Assembly: GCA_944388705.1 (NCBI GenBank)
Contig: CALXJU010000006.1
Coordinates: 1-60,127 of the forward strand
Length of the DNA: 60,127 nucleotides
DNA from: an uncultured Clostridia bacterium
GTDB taxonomy: Bacteria > Bacillota > Clostridia > TANB77 > CAG-508
Reading direction: 5' to 3'
Shown: positions 16,543 through 26,108 of the stretch, piece after piece
Layout: each line of letters begins with the position of its first letter
Position numbering within the stretch: position 1 is the first letter of the stretch
Position numbers and translations under genes: made by a program
The notes under the pieces: model-generated
What the model saw: the letters and a program-made list of their open reading frames with translations, nothing else
What the model was told of the DNA's origin: nothing
The model's database searches: none

Positions 16543-17997
16543 ATGAACATTTTTATAGGAGCATTAATTTTAAGTATATGGCATTCAATATTATTTTGGG
16601 ATAAAGAAATAGGCTTATCAGCACTATTATTTGCGATACCACTAATATATGTCACAATAAAGATATTAGAAGGAAAAACTGAAAATAAAAAAGCATTATT
16701 ATTATCAATACCAATAATACTATTATCAAGTACATATTTTATATTTAATAATGAATTATTTAATGCATTAAATATAGTTATAATACCGCTTCTTTATATA
16801 ATAATGATGATGTTAGCAACAACAAAAGAATTAAAAATAAAATCAATAATATTTAAAATTTTAGCAGTAATAATAGAACCATTCAATTATTTTGGAGAAG
16901 TTATAGTAGAATTAAAAAATAAAATATTACCAGCAAAAGAAGAAAAACAAGAAAAGAGAGAAAAGAAAAATATTATAAAAGCAACAATATTAACAGGCTT
17001 AATAGTAATAATAGTACTAATTTTACTAGGAACAGCAGACTCAGAATTTGCAAGTTTATTTTTAGATATACTTGATGCAATAATAAATTTAAGTTTACCT
17101 AGCTTAGTAATAAGAATAGGAGTTATAATAATACTATTTTTCTATATATCAAGTTTCTTTATAAATATATTATCAAAAGGAAATGGATTAAATGAAATAA
17201 ATAATGAAGAAGAAAATAGCAAAAAAGAGAATTTAACAATAAACATGATATTAACAACATTAAATGTAATTTATTTAATTTTTTGTGTCACACAGACAAA
17301 ACAATTACTAAATATAGAAAATGTAATATATTCTGAATTTGCAAGAAAAGGATTTTTCCAATTAATGGTTGTAACATTAATAAATTTATTAGTAATATTA
17401 AAAGCAACATCAAAAGACTTAAAAGAAACTGAAAAACAGGCAAAATATAAGAAAACGATGTGTATAGTAATGATAATTTTCACATTTATTTTAATAATAT
17501 TATCATTTACAAAAATGAATTTATACATAGAACAATATGGAGATACAAGATTACGTTTATTAGTAAAATTTACATTATTAACAGAAACTATATTATTAAT
17601 ACCTACATCAATGTATATAATGAGTTCAAAAGTAAATTTAGTAAAAACATATTTAATAATAATAACAACAATGTATTGTATAATCAATTTTGCTAATATA
17701 GATAATCTAATTGCAAAAAGAAATGTACAAAGATTTGAAGAAACAGGTAAAATAGATATATGGTATTTAACAGGAGAATTAGATAAAGCAACAGTATTAG
17801 AACAAGTATATAAATTAAAATCAATAAAGCCAGAAGCTGAAATACAAAATGAATATATAAAATATAACTTAGATACATATATAAATAAATTTGTTGAAAA
17901 TACAAAAAGTGAATTACCAGAAAAAACAAATATACAAGAATTTAATTTAATAAAATGGAAAGCCAAAAAGTTTATAAATGAAGAAGTAAGATATTAA
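16543..17997 (+). CDS. DUF4173/DUF4153-like membrane protein
   Basis: A 484-aa membrane protein resembling the DUF4173/DUF4153 group. About 10-12 hydrophobic helices fill residues 1-375, with a Lys/Glu-rich cytoplasmic loop at about 135-150. The soluble C-terminal tail contains NVQRFEETGKIDIWYLTGEL, which matches the conserved end of this family. ATG at 16543 follows AAAGGAGG; an upstream in-frame ATG falls inside the leader. The next two genes (DUF2975 and a HTH regulator) often accompany such proteins. The function is unknown. Confidence 0.7.
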   Translation: MNIFIGALILSIWHSILFWDKEIGLSALLFAIPLIYVTIKILEGKTENKKALLLSIPIILLSSTYFIFNNELFNALNIVIIPLLYIIMMMLATTKELKIKSIIFKILAVIIEPFNYFGEVIVELKNKILPAKEEKQEKREKKNIIKATILTGLIVIIVLILLGTADSEFASLFLDILDAIINLSLPSLVIRIGVIIILFFYISSFFINILSKGNGLNEINNEEENSKKENLTINMILTTLNVIYLIFCVTQTKQLLNIENVIYSEFARKGFFQLMVVTLINLLVILKATSKDLKETEKQAKYKKTMCIVMIIFTFILIILSFTKMNLYIEQYGDTRLRLLVKFTLLTETILLIPTSMYIMSSKVNLVKTYLIIITTMYCIINFANIDNLIAKRNVQRFEETGKIDIWYLTGELDKATVLEQVYKLKSIKPEAEIQNEYIKYNLDTYINKFVENTKSELPEKTNIQEFNLIKWKAKKFINEEVRY

Positions 17998-18045
17998 TAA
18001 AGTGAAAAGTTTAATAATTGTATATAAGAAAAGGAGAAATAGAAA

Positions 18046-18513
18046 ATGAAAATATTAGGAGAAAACGGAATAGGAAAATTTTTAAAAATATTTTTACAAA
18101 TATGTTTTTTTGGAGGAACAATATTATTAATAATATTACCATTTATTTTACAAATTGTAGGGTTGCATCTTAATGCAACAGCATATATAATATATCCAAA
18201 TGGAATAGCATTACTTGTAATAGTATATCAATTTATAGGATTATTTGACTCTTTAAAAAGTAACAATCCATTTTGTTTAGAAAATACAAAAAGACTTAAA
18301 AGAGCAGGAGTTGCATCACTAATAGAAGCAGTATTATGGCTTTTAGATTTATTAGTACAAACAATATTAGTAAAAAGTTTTGAACCAGTTATAATATTAG
18401 TATTAATATTTATGTTCATATTATTTATAGGAGTTTCGATAGCATTATACATATTAGCAGAATTAATCAGACAAGCAACAACATATAAAGAAGAAAACGA
18501 ATTAACAATATAA
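18046..18513 (+). CDS. DUF2975 membrane protein
   Basis: A 155-aa membrane protein of the DUF2975 type, with four hydrophobic helices (about 12-35, 48-68, 90-112, 118-140) and a short cytoplasmic tail. In Firmicutes this family is usually followed by a small XRE-type regulator of the YozG kind, and that is so here, 13 bp downstream. The pair may form a membrane-linked regulatory unit, but no mechanism is established to my knowledge. An AAAGGAG site precedes the ATG. Confidence 0.7.
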   Translation: MKILGENGIGKFLKIFLQICFFGGTILLIILPFILQIVGLHLNATAYIIYPNGIALLVIVYQFIGLFDSLKSNNPFCLENTKRLKRAGVASLIEAVLWLLDLLVQTILVKSFEPVIILVLIFMFILFIGVSIALYILAELIRQATTYKEENELTI

Positions 18514-18526
18514 GGAGGGCAATTAA

Positions 18527-18733
18527 ATGATAGTAGTAAATTTAGATGTAATGATGGCAAAAAGAAAAATATCTTCACAAGAATTAGCAGAAAAACTTGG
18601 AATAACACCTGCAAATTTATCAATATTAAAAACAAACAAAGGAAAAGCTATCAGATTTTCGACTTTAGACAAAATATGTGAAATATTAAATTGTACTCCA
18701 GGAGATATTTTGGAATATAAAGTCACATTATAG
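18527..18733 (+). CDS. Small XRE-family regulator (YozG-like)
   Basis: A 68-aa Cro/C1-type helix-turn-helix protein, consisting of little more than the DNA-binding domain: residues 8-60 contain MAKRKISSQELAEKLGITPA and ICEILNCTPGDILEY. It is typical of the short YozG/DUF739-like regulators paired with DUF2975 membrane proteins. A GGAGG site precedes the start, and the gene is co-transcribed with 18046-18513. The target genes are unknown; local autoregulation is a reasonable guess. Confidence 0.8.
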   Translation: MIVVNLDVMMAKRKISSQELAEKLGITPANLSILKTNKGKAIRFSTLDKICEILNCTPGDILEYKVTL

Positions 18734-18770
18734 TCACAATACTAAAGTAAAATATAAATAGGTGATAGAT

Positions 18771-19479
18771 ATGAAAGTAGTAAAAAAAGTAATATTAACT
18801 ATAATAATAGCTATAATTTTAGTTGCAGTAATAGTAGGTTCAATATTAATATATAAAGGGCATGAAATGTATAAAAAAGCATTAGCTCAAATAAGTGTAA
18901 AAGATAAAGTAGAGGAAATAAAATCAGATGAAAATTATGTAACAATATCTCAATTGCCACAATTTTATTTAGATGCCGTTGTAGCAGTGGAAGATAGAAG
19001 ATTTTACGACCATGGTGCAATAGACCCAATAGGAATTGCAAGAGCAACATGGACAAATATAAAATCATTTGAATTAAGAGAAGGACGGAAGTACAATTAC
19101 ACAACAAGTTGCAAAAAACATATATTTTACACAAGAAAAATCAGCATTAAGAAAAATAGCAGAAATATTTATGGCATATGAAATTGAAAAAAATTGTGAT
19201 AAAGACCAGATACTAGAATTATATGTAAATACCAGCTATTTTGGAGATGGCTATTATGGAATAAAAGAAGCTGCAAATGGTTATTTTGAAAAAGAGCCAA
19301 TTGATATGAATAGATATGAAAGTAGTATGTTAGCTGGAATTCCAAATGCACCTTCTGCATATGCTTTATCTGAGCATCGAGATTTAGCAGAACAAAGACA
19401 AGTACAAGTATTAGAAAGAATGGTAAAATATGAGTACATAACAGAAGAAGAAAAAAATGAAATATTACAAGAAAAATAG
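18771..19479 (+). pseudogene. Monofunctional peptidoglycan transglycosylase, frameshifted
   Basis: A GT51 glycosyltransferase with an N-terminal anchor (about 1-27) that would polymerise lipid II. The first catalytic glutamate region, VAVEDRRFYDHGAIDP, is near residue 67. An extra C at 19086 shifts the frame right after LREG. Removing it restores the family motif GGSTITQQVAKN and a continuous reading through EIFMAYEIEKNCDKDQILEL to the stop at 19479, giving about 235 aa. There is no transpeptidase domain. As given, the protein ends early at 19181. It could be a real mutation or a sequencing error. ATG 18771 follows AGGTGAT. Confidence 0.85.
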
Positions 19480-19485
19480 ATAAAA

Positions 19486-19584
19486 GGGAAAATTGGGGAC
19501 GGTTCTCTTTTTTCCAAAATGGAAAAAAGGGGACAGGTCCCAAATTGCCAAAAGGGAAAAAAGAGAACCGTCCCCAATTTTCCC
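19486..19584. repeat. Palindromic repeat (locus 2)
   Basis: Two 30-bp arms (19486-19515 and 19555-19584) are exact reverse complements; the arm contains TTGGGGACGGTTCTCTTTTT. Between them is a partial third unit with GGGGACAGGTCCC. This belongs to the repeat family seen at 10584, 41065 and 53641. It lies between the frameshifted transglycosylase and DUF1064, ending a few bases before the latter's AAAGGAGAG site. Confidence 0.85.
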
Positions 19585-19599
19585 ATTAAAGGAGAGAAT

Positions 19600-19950
19600 A
19601 TGGAACATTGGAGTGTAGATGATTATAGAAATTTTACAGATGGTAAAAAGAAAAAAAGTAAATATAGAGCAAATAAAACATCAGTAGATGGACATACATT
19701 TGATAGTAAAAAAGAAGCAGAATATTATTGTGAATTAAAATTAAGACTTCAAGGAAAAGAAATAAATGGTTTTTGCTTACAACCAACATTTATGCTAGCA
19801 CCTGGATTAAAATATAAAGCTGATTTTATAGTTTTTAATAAAGACAATACATATGAAGTAATTGATGTAAAAGGTGTAAGAACTAAAGAATATATTGCAA
19901 AAAAGAAAGTTTTTGAAGATAAATATAATATGAAAATAACAGAAATATAA
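19600..19950 (+). CDS. DUF1064 family protein, possible nuclease
   Basis: A 116-aa protein of the DUF1064 family, common in phages, with a fold like the PD-(D/E)XK nucleases. The likely active-site residues are the Glu in KKEAEYYCEL, the Asp in YKADFIV and the Glu-Lys pair around YEVIDVKGV, which together give the E-D-xVK pattern. ATG at 19600 is preferred: AAAGGAGAG lies just upstream, and the in-frame extension is repeat sequence. It sits next to a two-component system and is not in a visible prophage. Confidence 0.65.
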   Translation: MEHWSVDDYRNFTDGKKKKSKYRANKTSVDGHTFDSKKEAEYYCELKLRLQGKEINGFCLQPTFMLAPGLKYKADFIVFNKDNTYEVIDVKGVRTKEYIAKKKVFEDKYNMKITEI

Positions 19951-19959
19951 GGGGAAAAT

Positions 19960-20637
19960 ATGAAAAAAATATTATTAGTTGAAGATAATGAAACAATAAC
20001 AATGGGTTTAAAATATTCATTAGAACAAGAAAACTTTGAGGTAGAAACGGCAAAAAATGTTGTAACAGCAAAAGCTAAAATGAAAAAAGAAGAATTTAAT
20101 ATGTATTTATTAGATATAGCCTTGCCTGATGGGGAAGGCTATGAATTGTGTAAGGAAATAAAAGAAAAAGGAAATAAACCAGTAATATTTTTAACTGCAA
20201 AAGATGAAGAAACCGATATTGTTCAAGGGCTAGATATGGGAGCAGACGACTATGTTGTAAAACCATTTAGAACAAGAGAATTAATTTCAAGAATTAATAG
20301 TGTATTAAGAAGATATGAAAAAGATATAAGTAATAAAAATATTATTAAATGCAAAAATATTACAATAGATACTAATTCAGCAAAAGTTTTAAAAGATGAT
20401 GAAGAGATTACTTTTACAAGTTTAGAATATAAAATTTTAGTAATGTTATTTAATAATAAAGGAATATTAGTGACAAGAGAACAGATATTAGATAAAATAT
20501 GGGACATAGCAGGAAATTTTGTAAATGACAATACATTAACAGTTTATATTAAGAGAATTAGAGAAAAATTAGATGATAAAGAAGGAAAAATAATTCAAAC
20601 TGTTAGAGGAATAGGTTATAAGGTGGTAGAAAAATAA
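19960..20637 (+). CDS. OmpR-family response regulator 1
   Basis: A 225-aa response regulator. The receiver domain (about 1-115) has the acidic pair near the N-terminus (LVEDNE), the phosphoacceptor aspartate in LLDIALPDG near residue 51 and the conserved lysine in VVKPF. The winged-helix DNA-binding domain (about 130-225) ends in TVRGIGYKVVEK, typical for OmpR/PhoB proteins. Its stop overlaps the start of the sensor kinase by 1 bp. The regulon is unknown; the genes upstream in the same direction are candidates. Confidence 0.9.
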   Translation: MKKILLVEDNETITMGLKYSLEQENFEVETAKNVVTAKAKMKKEEFNMYLLDIALPDGEGYELCKEIKEKGNKPVIFLTAKDEETDIVQGLDMGADDYVVKPFRTRELISRINSVLRRYEKDISNKNIIKCKNITIDTNSAKVLKDDEEITFTSLEYKILVMLFNNKGILVTREQILDKIWDIAGNFVNDNTLTVYIKRIREKLDDKEGKIIQTVRGIGYKVVEK

Positions 20638-21851
20638 TGAATATACTAAAAAATAAGAAAATCTTTTTTTCAATTATATTTGTTACAATTCTTGTTATAA
20701 TATTAAGTTCTATTATTATAAATATACAAAATAAAGAAGAACAGAAACAAATCAATATAGTTGTTGCAAATATTTTAGGAGAAATTAAAGAAAAATATCC
20801 AGAAACTGATGAAAGTATTTTACTAGAAATTTTGAATATGGATGCTCATTCTATAAAAGAAGGTTCTGAGATATTAAGTAAATATGGTATAGATATAAAT
20901 GAGATTTCTGTGATAAAAAGTCTTGAAGGACATAAAAACATTATAACAAATATAATAATTATAGTTTCTTTTGCAGTTTTAATACTAGTTATAATTATTA
21001 TATATGAAAATAAAAAAAACAAAAAAATTAAAGAAATTGTAAATTATATTGAAGCAATTAGTAATAAAAACTATAATTTAAAAATAGAAGAAAATTCAGA
21101 AGATGAATTTAGCAATTTAACAAATCAGTTATATAAAATTACTGTAATGTTAAAAGAACAAGCTGATAATTCTATAAAAGATAAAAAGGCTTTACAAACT
21201 TCACTTGAAGATATTTCTCATCAACTAAAAACTCCTCTAACTTCTATTTCTATAATGTTAGATAATATTAGAGAAAATCCTAATATGGAAGCTAGTACAA
21301 GACAAGCTTTCATTCATGAAATTAATAGACAAATTGAATGGATAAACTGGCTTGTAATTTCATTACTTAAATTATCAAAACTTGATTCAAATACAGCAAT
21401 TTTTACAAAAAAAGAAATTGTTGTTAAAGAATTAATAGAAGATGTTATTCATAATTTATCTATACCTATTGATATTAAACAACAAAACATAGTTGTTACC
21501 GGAAAAGAAAATGTGAAATTAATAGGAGATTATAATTGGCAATTAGAAGCTATTACTAATATTTTGAAAAATTGCATAGAACATACTCCTGAAAATAAAA
21601 ACATTTATATTGATTTTTCTAAAAATAACTTTTATACTAAAATTACTATTAGAGATGAAGGAGTGGGGATTTCTCAACAAGATGTGAAACATATTTTTGA
21701 AAGATTTTATAAAGGAAAAAATTCTTCAGAAAATAGTGTTGGTATAGGTCTTGCTCTTGCTAAAAGTATTATAGAGAAAGATAATGGATATATTACTTGT
21801 TCTTCAAAATTAAATGAAGGTACAATTTTTGAAATTAAATATATGAAATAA
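20637..21851 (+). CDS. Sensor histidine kinase 1
   Basis: A 404-aa membrane sensor kinase. The first helix (about 8-28) and second helix (about 101-122) enclose a short extracytoplasmic domain of about 70 residues. A HAMP-like linker follows, then the H box DISHQLKTPLTSI (about residue 193), the N box ILKNCIEHT, the G1 box DEGVGIS and the G2 box GIGLALAKSI. It forms a pair with the regulator just upstream. The small sensor domain resembles peptide- or envelope-sensing kinases, but the signal is unknown. Confidence 0.88.
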   Translation: MNILKNKKIFFSIIFVTILVIILSSIIINIQNKEEQKQINIVVANILGEIKEKYPETDESILLEILNMDAHSIKEGSEILSKYGIDINEISVIKSLEGHKNIITNIIIIVSFAVLILVIIIIYENKKNKKIKEIVNYIEAISNKNYNLKIEENSEDEFSNLTNQLYKITVMLKEQADNSIKDKKALQTSLEDISHQLKTPLTSISIMLDNIRENPNMEASTRQAFIHEINRQIEWINWLVISLLKLSKLDSNTAIFTKKEIVVKELIEDVIHNLSIPIDIKQQNIVVTGKENVKLIGDYNWQLEAITNILKNCIEHTPENKNIYIDFSKNNFYTKITIRDEGVGISQQDVKHIFERFYKGKNSSENSVGIGLALAKSIIEKDNGYITCSSKLNEGTIFEIKYMK

Positions 21852-21854
21852 TAT

Positions 21855-21890
21855 AAAATATGGCTTGAAATATAGCCATATTTTTTGTTT
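21855..21890 (+). terminator. Terminator after the first two-component system
   Basis: An 11-bp stem (AAAATATGGCT / AGCCATATTTT) with a 9-nt loop, followed by T-rich sequence, lies just after the kinase stop codon. Confidence 0.8.
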
Positions 21891-21948
21891 TAAAAGGTAA
21901 ATAAAAAAACTCATAAAGAATATAATATTAGAAAGTACAGTCAGTGTA

Positions 21949-21995
21949 TTGACAAGATATTTTTTATATGATAATCTAGTATCGAAAACTAGATT
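21949..21995 (+). promoter_or_regulatory. Promoter region and palindromic operator of the acyl-CoA synthetase gene
   Basis: A -35 box TTGACA (21949-21954) is followed by a poorer -10 (GATAAT at 21970-21975, 15-nt spacing). Overlapping it is an inverted repeat at 21973-21995. Its core is TCTAGT-N7-ACTAGA (21975-21993), the same 19-bp motif found before the hemolysin III gene (54030-54048). A position at the transcription start suggests a repressor site. A link to fatty-acid control is discussed as a finding. Confidence 0.5.
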
Positions 21996-22010
21996 GAAAA
22001 GGAGAAAAAA

Positions 22011-23726
22011 ATGGAAAGAGAAAGATATTTTGAAGCAAAAGAATTCAAAAACATAAAAGAAATAATATACAACTCAGCAAAAGAATTCGCTAATAATGTA
22101 GCATTTATAATAAAACACAAAAAAGAAAAAGAAGTTGAATATGAAAACATAACATACAAAAAATTATTAGAAGACATTAACTCATTTGGAGCAAAACTAT
22201 ATAAATTAGGATTTAAAAATAAAAGAATAGCAATAGTAGGAAGAAACAGATATGAATGGGTTGTGGCACATTTAGCAAATATATTAGGAGGAATTGTATC
22301 AGTTCCTTTAGATAAAGAATTACAAGTAGATGAACTAGAAAGCTGTTTAGAAAGAAGTAAAGCAGATGTAGTAGTATTTGATGAAAAATACATAGACAAT
22401 ATAAATGAAATCAAAAACAGAGGAAATACAAATTTACAAGAATATATATGCATGAGTAAAATAGAAGGATATAAAAACTTTTGGGACTTAAAATCAGAAG
22501 GAGAAAAATTATCAAAAAAAGAAAAGAAAGAATATACAGACACCAAAATAGATTCATATAAAATGGCAATATTATTATTTACATCAGGAACAACATCAAA
22601 ATCAAAAGCAGTAATGTTATCACAAAATAATGTTGCATCAAATGTATATGCAATGTTATTAGTAGAAAACTTTTTACCAACAGACGTAAATTTAGCATTT
22701 TTACCTTTTCATCACATATTTGGTTCAACAGAAATGATAGTAATGCTTTCAAGAGGAGTAGCAACAGCTTTTCCAGATGGACTAAGATATGTTGCACAAA
22801 ATTTAAAAGAATATAAAGTATCACTATTTGTAGGAGTACCGCTTCTTGTAGAAGCAATATATAAAAATATAGAAAAAGAAGTAGAAAAACAAGGAAAAAC
22901 AAAACTAATAAATACAGCTAAAAAGATTAGTAATTTCTTATTAAAATTCAAAATAGATATAAGAAAAAAATTGTTTAAACAAGTACTAGATGCTCTAGGT
23001 GGACATATGAGATTTATAATATCAGGAGGAGCACCATTAGATAAAAGAGTTGCACAAGGATTTAATGATTTAGGAATTGAACTAGTTCAAGGATATGGTT
23101 TAACAGAAACAGCACCAGTAATATCAGCTGAAAATTATAAAAAGAAAAAAAGTGGTTCAATAGGATTTCCAATGGACAATGTAGAAGTAGAAATAGTAGA
23201 TAAAGATGAAAATGGAATTGGAGAATTGCGTGTAAAAGGACCAAATGTAATGCTAGGATATTATGAAAATGAAGAAGAAACAAAAAAAGTAATTAAAGAT
23301 GGATGGTTTTATACAGGCGATTTAGGATATTTTGACGAAGAAGGATATTTATTCCTTACAGGTAGAAGAAAAGACATGATAGTTTTAAAAAATGGTAAAA
23401 AAGTATTTCCAGAAGAATTAGAAATTCTTATAAATAGATTAGATATAGTTGAAGAATGTATAGTTTATGGAATGCCAGATAAAGATAATGATGTAAAACT
23501 ATCTGTAAAAATTGTATATAATAAAGAAGTAGCAAAAGAACAATATCCAGATGCGTCAGAAGAAGATTTGAAAAAAATAATATGGGAAAAAATAAAAGAA
23601 ATAAATAAAACATTCCCTCCATATAAATATATTAAAAATATGATTTTAACAGATGAAGAACTTATAAAAACAACAACAAAAAAAGTTAAGAGAAATGAAG
23701 AAATAAAGAGAATACTAGAAAAATAA
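22011..23726 (+). CDS. Long-chain acyl-CoA synthetase (AMP-forming)
   Basis: A 571-aa AMP-binding enzyme that activates fatty acids through an acyl-adenylate to acyl-CoA (or another thioester). The P-loop-like motif LLFTSGTTSKSKAVMLS is near residue 187, the A5-type motif VQGYGLTETAPVIS near 360, the A7/A8 region GWFYTGDLGYFDEEGYLFLT near 432, and the C-terminal catalytic lysine is probably in TTTKKVKRNE near the end. The GRRKDMIV motif is intact. It is cytoplasmic or membrane-associated and stands alone. A shared operator-like palindrome precedes it. Confidence 0.88.
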   Translation: MERERYFEAKEFKNIKEIIYNSAKEFANNVAFIIKHKKEKEVEYENITYKKLLEDINSFGAKLYKLGFKNKRIAIVGRNRYEWVVAHLANILGGIVSVPLDKELQVDELESCLERSKADVVVFDEKYIDNINEIKNRGNTNLQEYICMSKIEGYKNFWDLKSEGEKLSKKEKKEYTDTKIDSYKMAILLFTSGTTSKSKAVMLSQNNVASNVYAMLLVENFLPTDVNLAFLPFHHIFGSTEMIVMLSRGVATAFPDGLRYVAQNLKEYKVSLFVGVPLLVEAIYKNIEKEVEKQGKTKLINTAKKISNFLLKFKIDIRKKLFKQVLDALGGHMRFIISGGAPLDKRVAQGFNDLGIELVQGYGLTETAPVISAENYKKKKSGSIGFPMDNVEVEIVDKDENGIGELRVKGPNVMLGYYENEEETKKVIKDGWFYTGDLGYFDEEGYLFLTGRRKDMIVLKNGKKVFPEELEILINRLDIVEECIVYGMPDKDNDVKLSVKIVYNKEVAKEQYPDASEEDLKKIIWEKIKEINKTFPPYKYIKNMILTDEELIKTTTKKVKRNEEIKRILEK

Positions 23727-23823
23727 TTGCCGTAATATTTTTGTAATATTAATGTAACAAAAATGTAATAAAACTTGTAAAACTAGAGATGAGCGAATTT
23801 AAAAAATATAAAAAAATAATTTC

Positions 23824-23851
23824 AAAAACTGTTGCAATTGCAACAGTTTTT
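23824..23851 (+). terminator. Terminator before nrdD
   Basis: A perfect palindrome of 14 + 14 nt (AAAAACTGTTGCAA / TTGCAACAGTTTTT) ends in a T-run. It terminates the acyl-CoA synthetase transcript. The region 23727-23903 has no other clear element. Confidence 0.75.
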
Positions 23852-23903
23852 TATAATTTTCAAATGTATGATAAAGACATCAAAAAGAAAGGGGTAATAA
23901 AAA

Positions 23904-26093
23904 ATGAAAATTGTAAAAAGAGACGGAACAATTGTTGAATTTAATCAAGAAAAAATAAAAACAGCAATACAAAAGGCTAATAATGAGGTATCAAGAAAAG
24001 AAAGGGCAACAGTAGAACAAATAAAAGAAATAATAAACTATATAGTAGAATTAGACAAACCTCGTATATTAGTAGAAGATATACAAGATATAATAGAACA
24101 AAAGCTAATGGAAATTGGAAAATATCAACTAGCAAAAAAATATATAACATATCGTTATAGAAGAGAATTAGTAAGAAAAGCAAATACAACAGACCAATCA
24201 ATAAAAGAATTGATTGAAGGAGAAAGTGAATATTGGAATACTGAAAATGCAAATAAAAATGCTACAGTAGTAACAACACAAAGAGATTATTTAGCAGGAA
24301 TAACAAGTACAGATATAACAAGGAGATTTTTATTACCAGAAGATGTAGTAAAAGCACATGATGAAGGAATAATACATTTCCATGATGCAGATTATTTCGC
24401 ACAAAATGCATTACACAATTGTGAATTAATAAACTTAGAAGATATGTTACAAAATGGAACAATGATAAATGGAGTAATGATAGAAAAACCTCATAGATTT
24501 ATAACAGCTGCAACAATTGCTACACAAATAATACTTGCTGTAACATCATCAAGTTACGGAGGAGCAACAGTTTCACTTTCACACTTAGCACCATTTGTAA
24601 GATATAGTTATGAAAAATATTATAAAAAATATAAAGATAGAAACTTAAAAGATGCTGATTGCAAAAAATTCGCAGAACAAGACACAAGAAAAGAAGTTGA
24701 AGATGGGGTACAAACATTTAATTATCAAGTTAATTCAATGACAAACACAAATGGTCAAGCACCATTCCTATCAGTAAATATGTATTTAGGAGAAACAGAC
24801 GAATACAAAGATGAATTAGCAATGATAATAGAAGAATTCTTAAAACAAAGAATATTAGGATTTAAAAACAAAAAAGGTGTATATATAACTCCAGCATTCC
24901 CAAAACTTTTATATGTTCTTGAAGAAGACAATATACATGAAGATAGCAAATACTGGTACTTAACAGAATTAGCAGCAAAATGTACAGCAAAAAGAATGGT
25001 TCCAGACTATATTTCAGAAAAAGTAATGAAAGAATTAAAGAAAAATGAATATGGAGATGGAGAATGTTATCCATGTATGGGATGTCGTTCATTCCTTACA
25101 CCTGATAGAACAAATAGTTTAGGAAATATAGCAAAAGCTAAAAACTATGTAAAAGGTAAAGGAAAATATTATGGAAGATTTAACCAAGGTGTTGTAACAA
25201 TAAACTTACCAGATGTTGCATTATCATCAGGAAAAGATAAAGAAATCTTCTGGAAAATATTTGATGAAAGACTAGAATTATGTCATAAAGCATTAAAAAT
25301 AAGACATGAAAGATTAAGTAAAGCAACTAGTGATGTAGCACCAATTTTATGGCAAAACGGAGCATTAGCAAGATTAGATGAAGGAGAATCAATACATGAA
25401 TTATTACACCATGGATATTCAACAATTTCATTAGGATATGCAGGTTTATATGAATGCGTAAAATATATGACAGGAAAAAGCCATACAGATGGAGGAGAAG
25501 GTAAAAAATTCGCATTAGAAGTAATGCAAAAATTAAATGATAAATGTAATGAATGGAAACAAAAAGAAGACATAGATTATAGTGTATATGGAACACCAAT
25601 TGAATCAACAACATATAAATTTGCAAAATGCTTACAATCAAGATTTGGTACAATAGAAGGAATTACTGATAAAAACTATATAACAAATTCATATCATGTA
25701 CCAGTATTTGAAGAAATAGATGCATTTACAAAATTAAAACTAGAAAGCGAATTTCAAAAACTAAGTCCAGGTGGAGCAATATCATACATAGAAACACCTA
25801 ATTTACAAAATAACCTAGAAGTTGTAATTCAAGTTATCAAATTTATTTATGATAATATAATGTATGCAGAAATAAATACAAAATCAGATTATTGCCAAAA
25901 ATGTGGTTTTGATGGAGAAATACTAATAGATGATAATTTAGAATGGTATTGTCCAAATTGTGGTAATAGAGACCATAACACATTAAATGTAGCAAGAAGA
26001 ACATGTGGTTATATAGGAAGTAATTTCTGGAACAAAGGAAGAACACAAGAAATAAAAGAAAGAGTATTACATATAGATAATAAAGATGATTAG
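23904..26093 (+). CDS. nrdD: Anaerobic ribonucleoside-triphosphate reductase
   Basis: A 729-aa class III ribonucleotide reductase that makes dNTPs without oxygen, using a glycyl radical. It has an N-terminal ATP-cone (about 1-95, starting KIVKRDGTIVEF), a long catalytic barrel, and a zinc site with CQKCGFDGE and CPNCGN near residues 670-692. The glycyl radical motif RRTCGYIGSNFW is at the C-terminus, with radical Gly at about residue 702. It is followed 15 bp later by the activating enzyme nrdG. The organism thus makes deoxynucleotides anaerobically. Confidence 0.96.
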   Translation: MKIVKRDGTIVEFNQEKIKTAIQKANNEVSRKERATVEQIKEIINYIVELDKPRILVEDIQDIIEQKLMEIGKYQLAKKYITYRYRRELVRKANTTDQSIKELIEGESEYWNTENANKNATVVTTQRDYLAGITSTDITRRFLLPEDVVKAHDEGIIHFHDADYFAQNALHNCELINLEDMLQNGTMINGVMIEKPHRFITAATIATQIILAVTSSSYGGATVSLSHLAPFVRYSYEKYYKKYKDRNLKDADCKKFAEQDTRKEVEDGVQTFNYQVNSMTNTNGQAPFLSVNMYLGETDEYKDELAMIIEEFLKQRILGFKNKKGVYITPAFPKLLYVLEEDNIHEDSKYWYLTELAAKCTAKRMVPDYISEKVMKELKKNEYGDGECYPCMGCRSFLTPDRTNSLGNIAKAKNYVKGKGKYYGRFNQGVVTINLPDVALSSGKDKEIFWKIFDERLELCHKALKIRHERLSKATSDVAPILWQNGALARLDEGESIHELLHHGYSTISLGYAGLYECVKYMTGKSHTDGGEGKKFALEVMQKLNDKCNEWKQKEDIDYSVYGTPIESTTYKFAKCLQSRFGTIEGITDKNYITNSYHVPVFEEIDAFTKLKLESEFQKLSPGGAISYIETPNLQNNLEVVIQVIKFIYDNIMYAEINTKSDYCQKCGFDGEILIDDNLEWYCPNCGNRDHNTLNVARRTCGYIGSNFWNKGRTQEIKERVLHIDNKDD

Positions 26094-26108
26094 AAAGAAG
26101 AGAAGAAA

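Noticed and set aside
23789..23905. Short ATG frame starting MSEFKKYKKIISKTVAIATVF
   Set aside because: It is spanned by a perfect 28-bp palindrome with a T-run that is better explained as a terminator, and it has no good ribosome binding site.
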